From Alphaproteobacteria bacterium (lineage in GTDB: Bacteria; Pseudomonadota; Alphaproteobacteria; Micavibrionales; Micavibrionaceae): 64,000 bases of DNA. The stretch is taken from NCBI GenBank assembly GCA_021775915.1, contig JAJFGW010000046.1, positions 1 through 64,000 on the forward strand. The letters run 5' to 3'. The notes under the pieces are model-generated. The model was not told the DNA's origin, searched no databases, and worked only from the letters and a program-made list of their open reading frames with translations. The position numbers and the translations under genes are program-made. Below, piece after piece: positions 63,488 to 64,000 of the stretch (position 1 is the first letter of the stretch; each line of letters starts with the position of its first letter).

Positions 63488-64000
63488 TTAGTATGGATCT
63501 TCGATCTTTTTCGCCAGATCTTCGATATTTTCCGGCGGCCAGCCTTCGACCTGCATACCCAGATGCAAGCCCATCACAGTCAGGACCTCTTTGATCTCGT
63601 TCAAAGATTTCCGGCCAAAGTTTGGCGTACGAAGCATGTCGCTCTCGCTCTTCTGTACCAAATCACCAATATAAATAATATTGTCGTTTTTGAGACAGTT
63701 CGCACTCCGTACTGACAGTTCCAGCTCATCAACCTTACGCAACAGATTTTTGTTAAAGGGAAGGTCTTCTTCTTCCTTCTTCTCTACAGTTTCCTGAGGC
63801 TCATCAAAGTTAACGAAGACCTGAAGTTGGTCTTGTAAAATGCGAGAGGCAAAGGCAACCGCATCTTCCGGCGTAATAACACCATTTGTTTCCACCTGGA
63901 ATGTCAGTTTATCATAGTCGGTAATCTGACCAACGCGGGTATCTTCCACGTTATAAGTCACCTTACGTACCGGTGAAAACACACTATCAACAGGAATAAG
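63488..64000 (-). CDS. rpoA: RNA polymerase subunit alpha, C-terminal part (continues past right edge)
   Basis: The frame remains open to base 64000, so the N-terminal domain is outside the window. Visible are the end of the alpha N-terminal domain ([20 protein letters not shown] and [20 protein letters not shown]), the linker, and the C-terminal domain with [17 protein letters not shown], the Arg-x-x-Asn patch that contacts UP elements and activators, and [20 protein letters not shown] with [12 protein letters not shown]. It is transcribed with rplQ, as in most bacteria. Confidence 0.97.
   Translation of the reverse strand, partial: LIPVDSVFSPVRKVTYNVEDTRVGQITDYDKLTFQVETNGVITPEDAVAFASRILQDQLQVFVNFDEPQETVEKKEEEDLPFNKNLLRKVDELELSVRSANCLKNDNIIYIGDLVQKSESDMLRTPNFGRKSLNEIKEVLTVMGLHLGMQVEGWPPENIEDLAKKIEDPY

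Noticed and set aside
1-64000. CRISPR arrays, insertion sequences, prophage
   Set aside because: No regularly spaced direct repeats, transposase-like or phage structural proteins were seen by reading; a dedicated search was not possible.

Overview
The window looks like a chromosomal segment of an alphaproteobacterium. The evidence is gene content and order: an SRP RNA next to dnaX-ybaB, a DUF1674 (SDHAF4-type) gene beside rsmB, rsmB close to rpe and a heparinase II/III-like gene, an ATP12-type F1-ATPase assembly chaperone at the end of a rarA-nudix-crcB-rluA-asmA operon, and rpoA-rplQ at the right edge. I cannot name a genus. No insertion sequence, prophage, integrase or CRISPR array was seen. 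By eye, roughly 7.4-26.5 kb is more A+T-rich than 27-64 kb.

Layout. 0-1.7 kb: the end of an exopolysaccharide locus (SLBB export protein, family 2 glycosyltransferase with an odd Cys-rich tail). 1.76-7.45 kb: a complete tripartite RND efflux operon on the minus strand. 7.6-12.4 kb: a quorum-sensing block with a luxR-type regulator, a luxI-type synthase, a phytanoyl-CoA dioxygenase-like oxygenase, and an ilvE / 54-aa ORF / MTA-SAH nucleosidase operon. Three matching 20-bp palindromes sit in front of luxI, the oxygenase-luxR unit and ilvE, each centred 34 bp from a plausible -10 element. 12.5-16.8 kb: a Na+/solute symporter, a chemoreceptor and a porin-like protein. 17-26.2 kb: a signalling block of two paralogous hybrid histidine kinases (CHASE-like and MHYT sensors) flanking two single-domain response regulators and a degenerate GGDEF/EAL-like protein. 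26.4-31 kb: tRNA-Thr(CGU), SRP RNA, an M50 protease, dnaX, ybaB and xth. 31-38.3 kb: a CREST-like membrane protein, SNase-like nuclease, DUF1674, chorismate mutase, rsmB, a secreted HEIGH protein, rpe and the heparinase-like gene. 38.4-42.7 kb: the glycine cleavage operon gcvT-H-PA-PB. 42.8-46.2 kb: two cyclic-nucleotide-binding-domain proteins around a tiny lipoprotein, one with an unusual leader, then a DUF3137 protein. 46.2-54.2 kb: an M16 protease pair, pgi, a pentapeptide-repeat protein, mutL and a membrane protein. 54.2-64 kb: an ABC exporter, the ATP12-to-rarA operon, a lipoprotein, rplQ and the end of rpoA.

The strongest candidate for an undescribed system is the quorum-sensing block. 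The synthase, the receptor (apparently co-transcribed with the oxygenase) and a metabolic operon all carry the same operator. That operon could influence branched-chain precursor pools through IlvE and could remove the AHL-synthesis by-product methylthioadenosine through the nucleosidase. The regulation and the metabolic link are inferences from operator position and family knowledge. Other points worth a second look are the Cys-rich tail with its own start signals, the leader before one cyclic-nucleotide-binding gene, a DnaX lacking two of the four usual zinc cysteines, and FixL-like PAS domains without the haem histidine.
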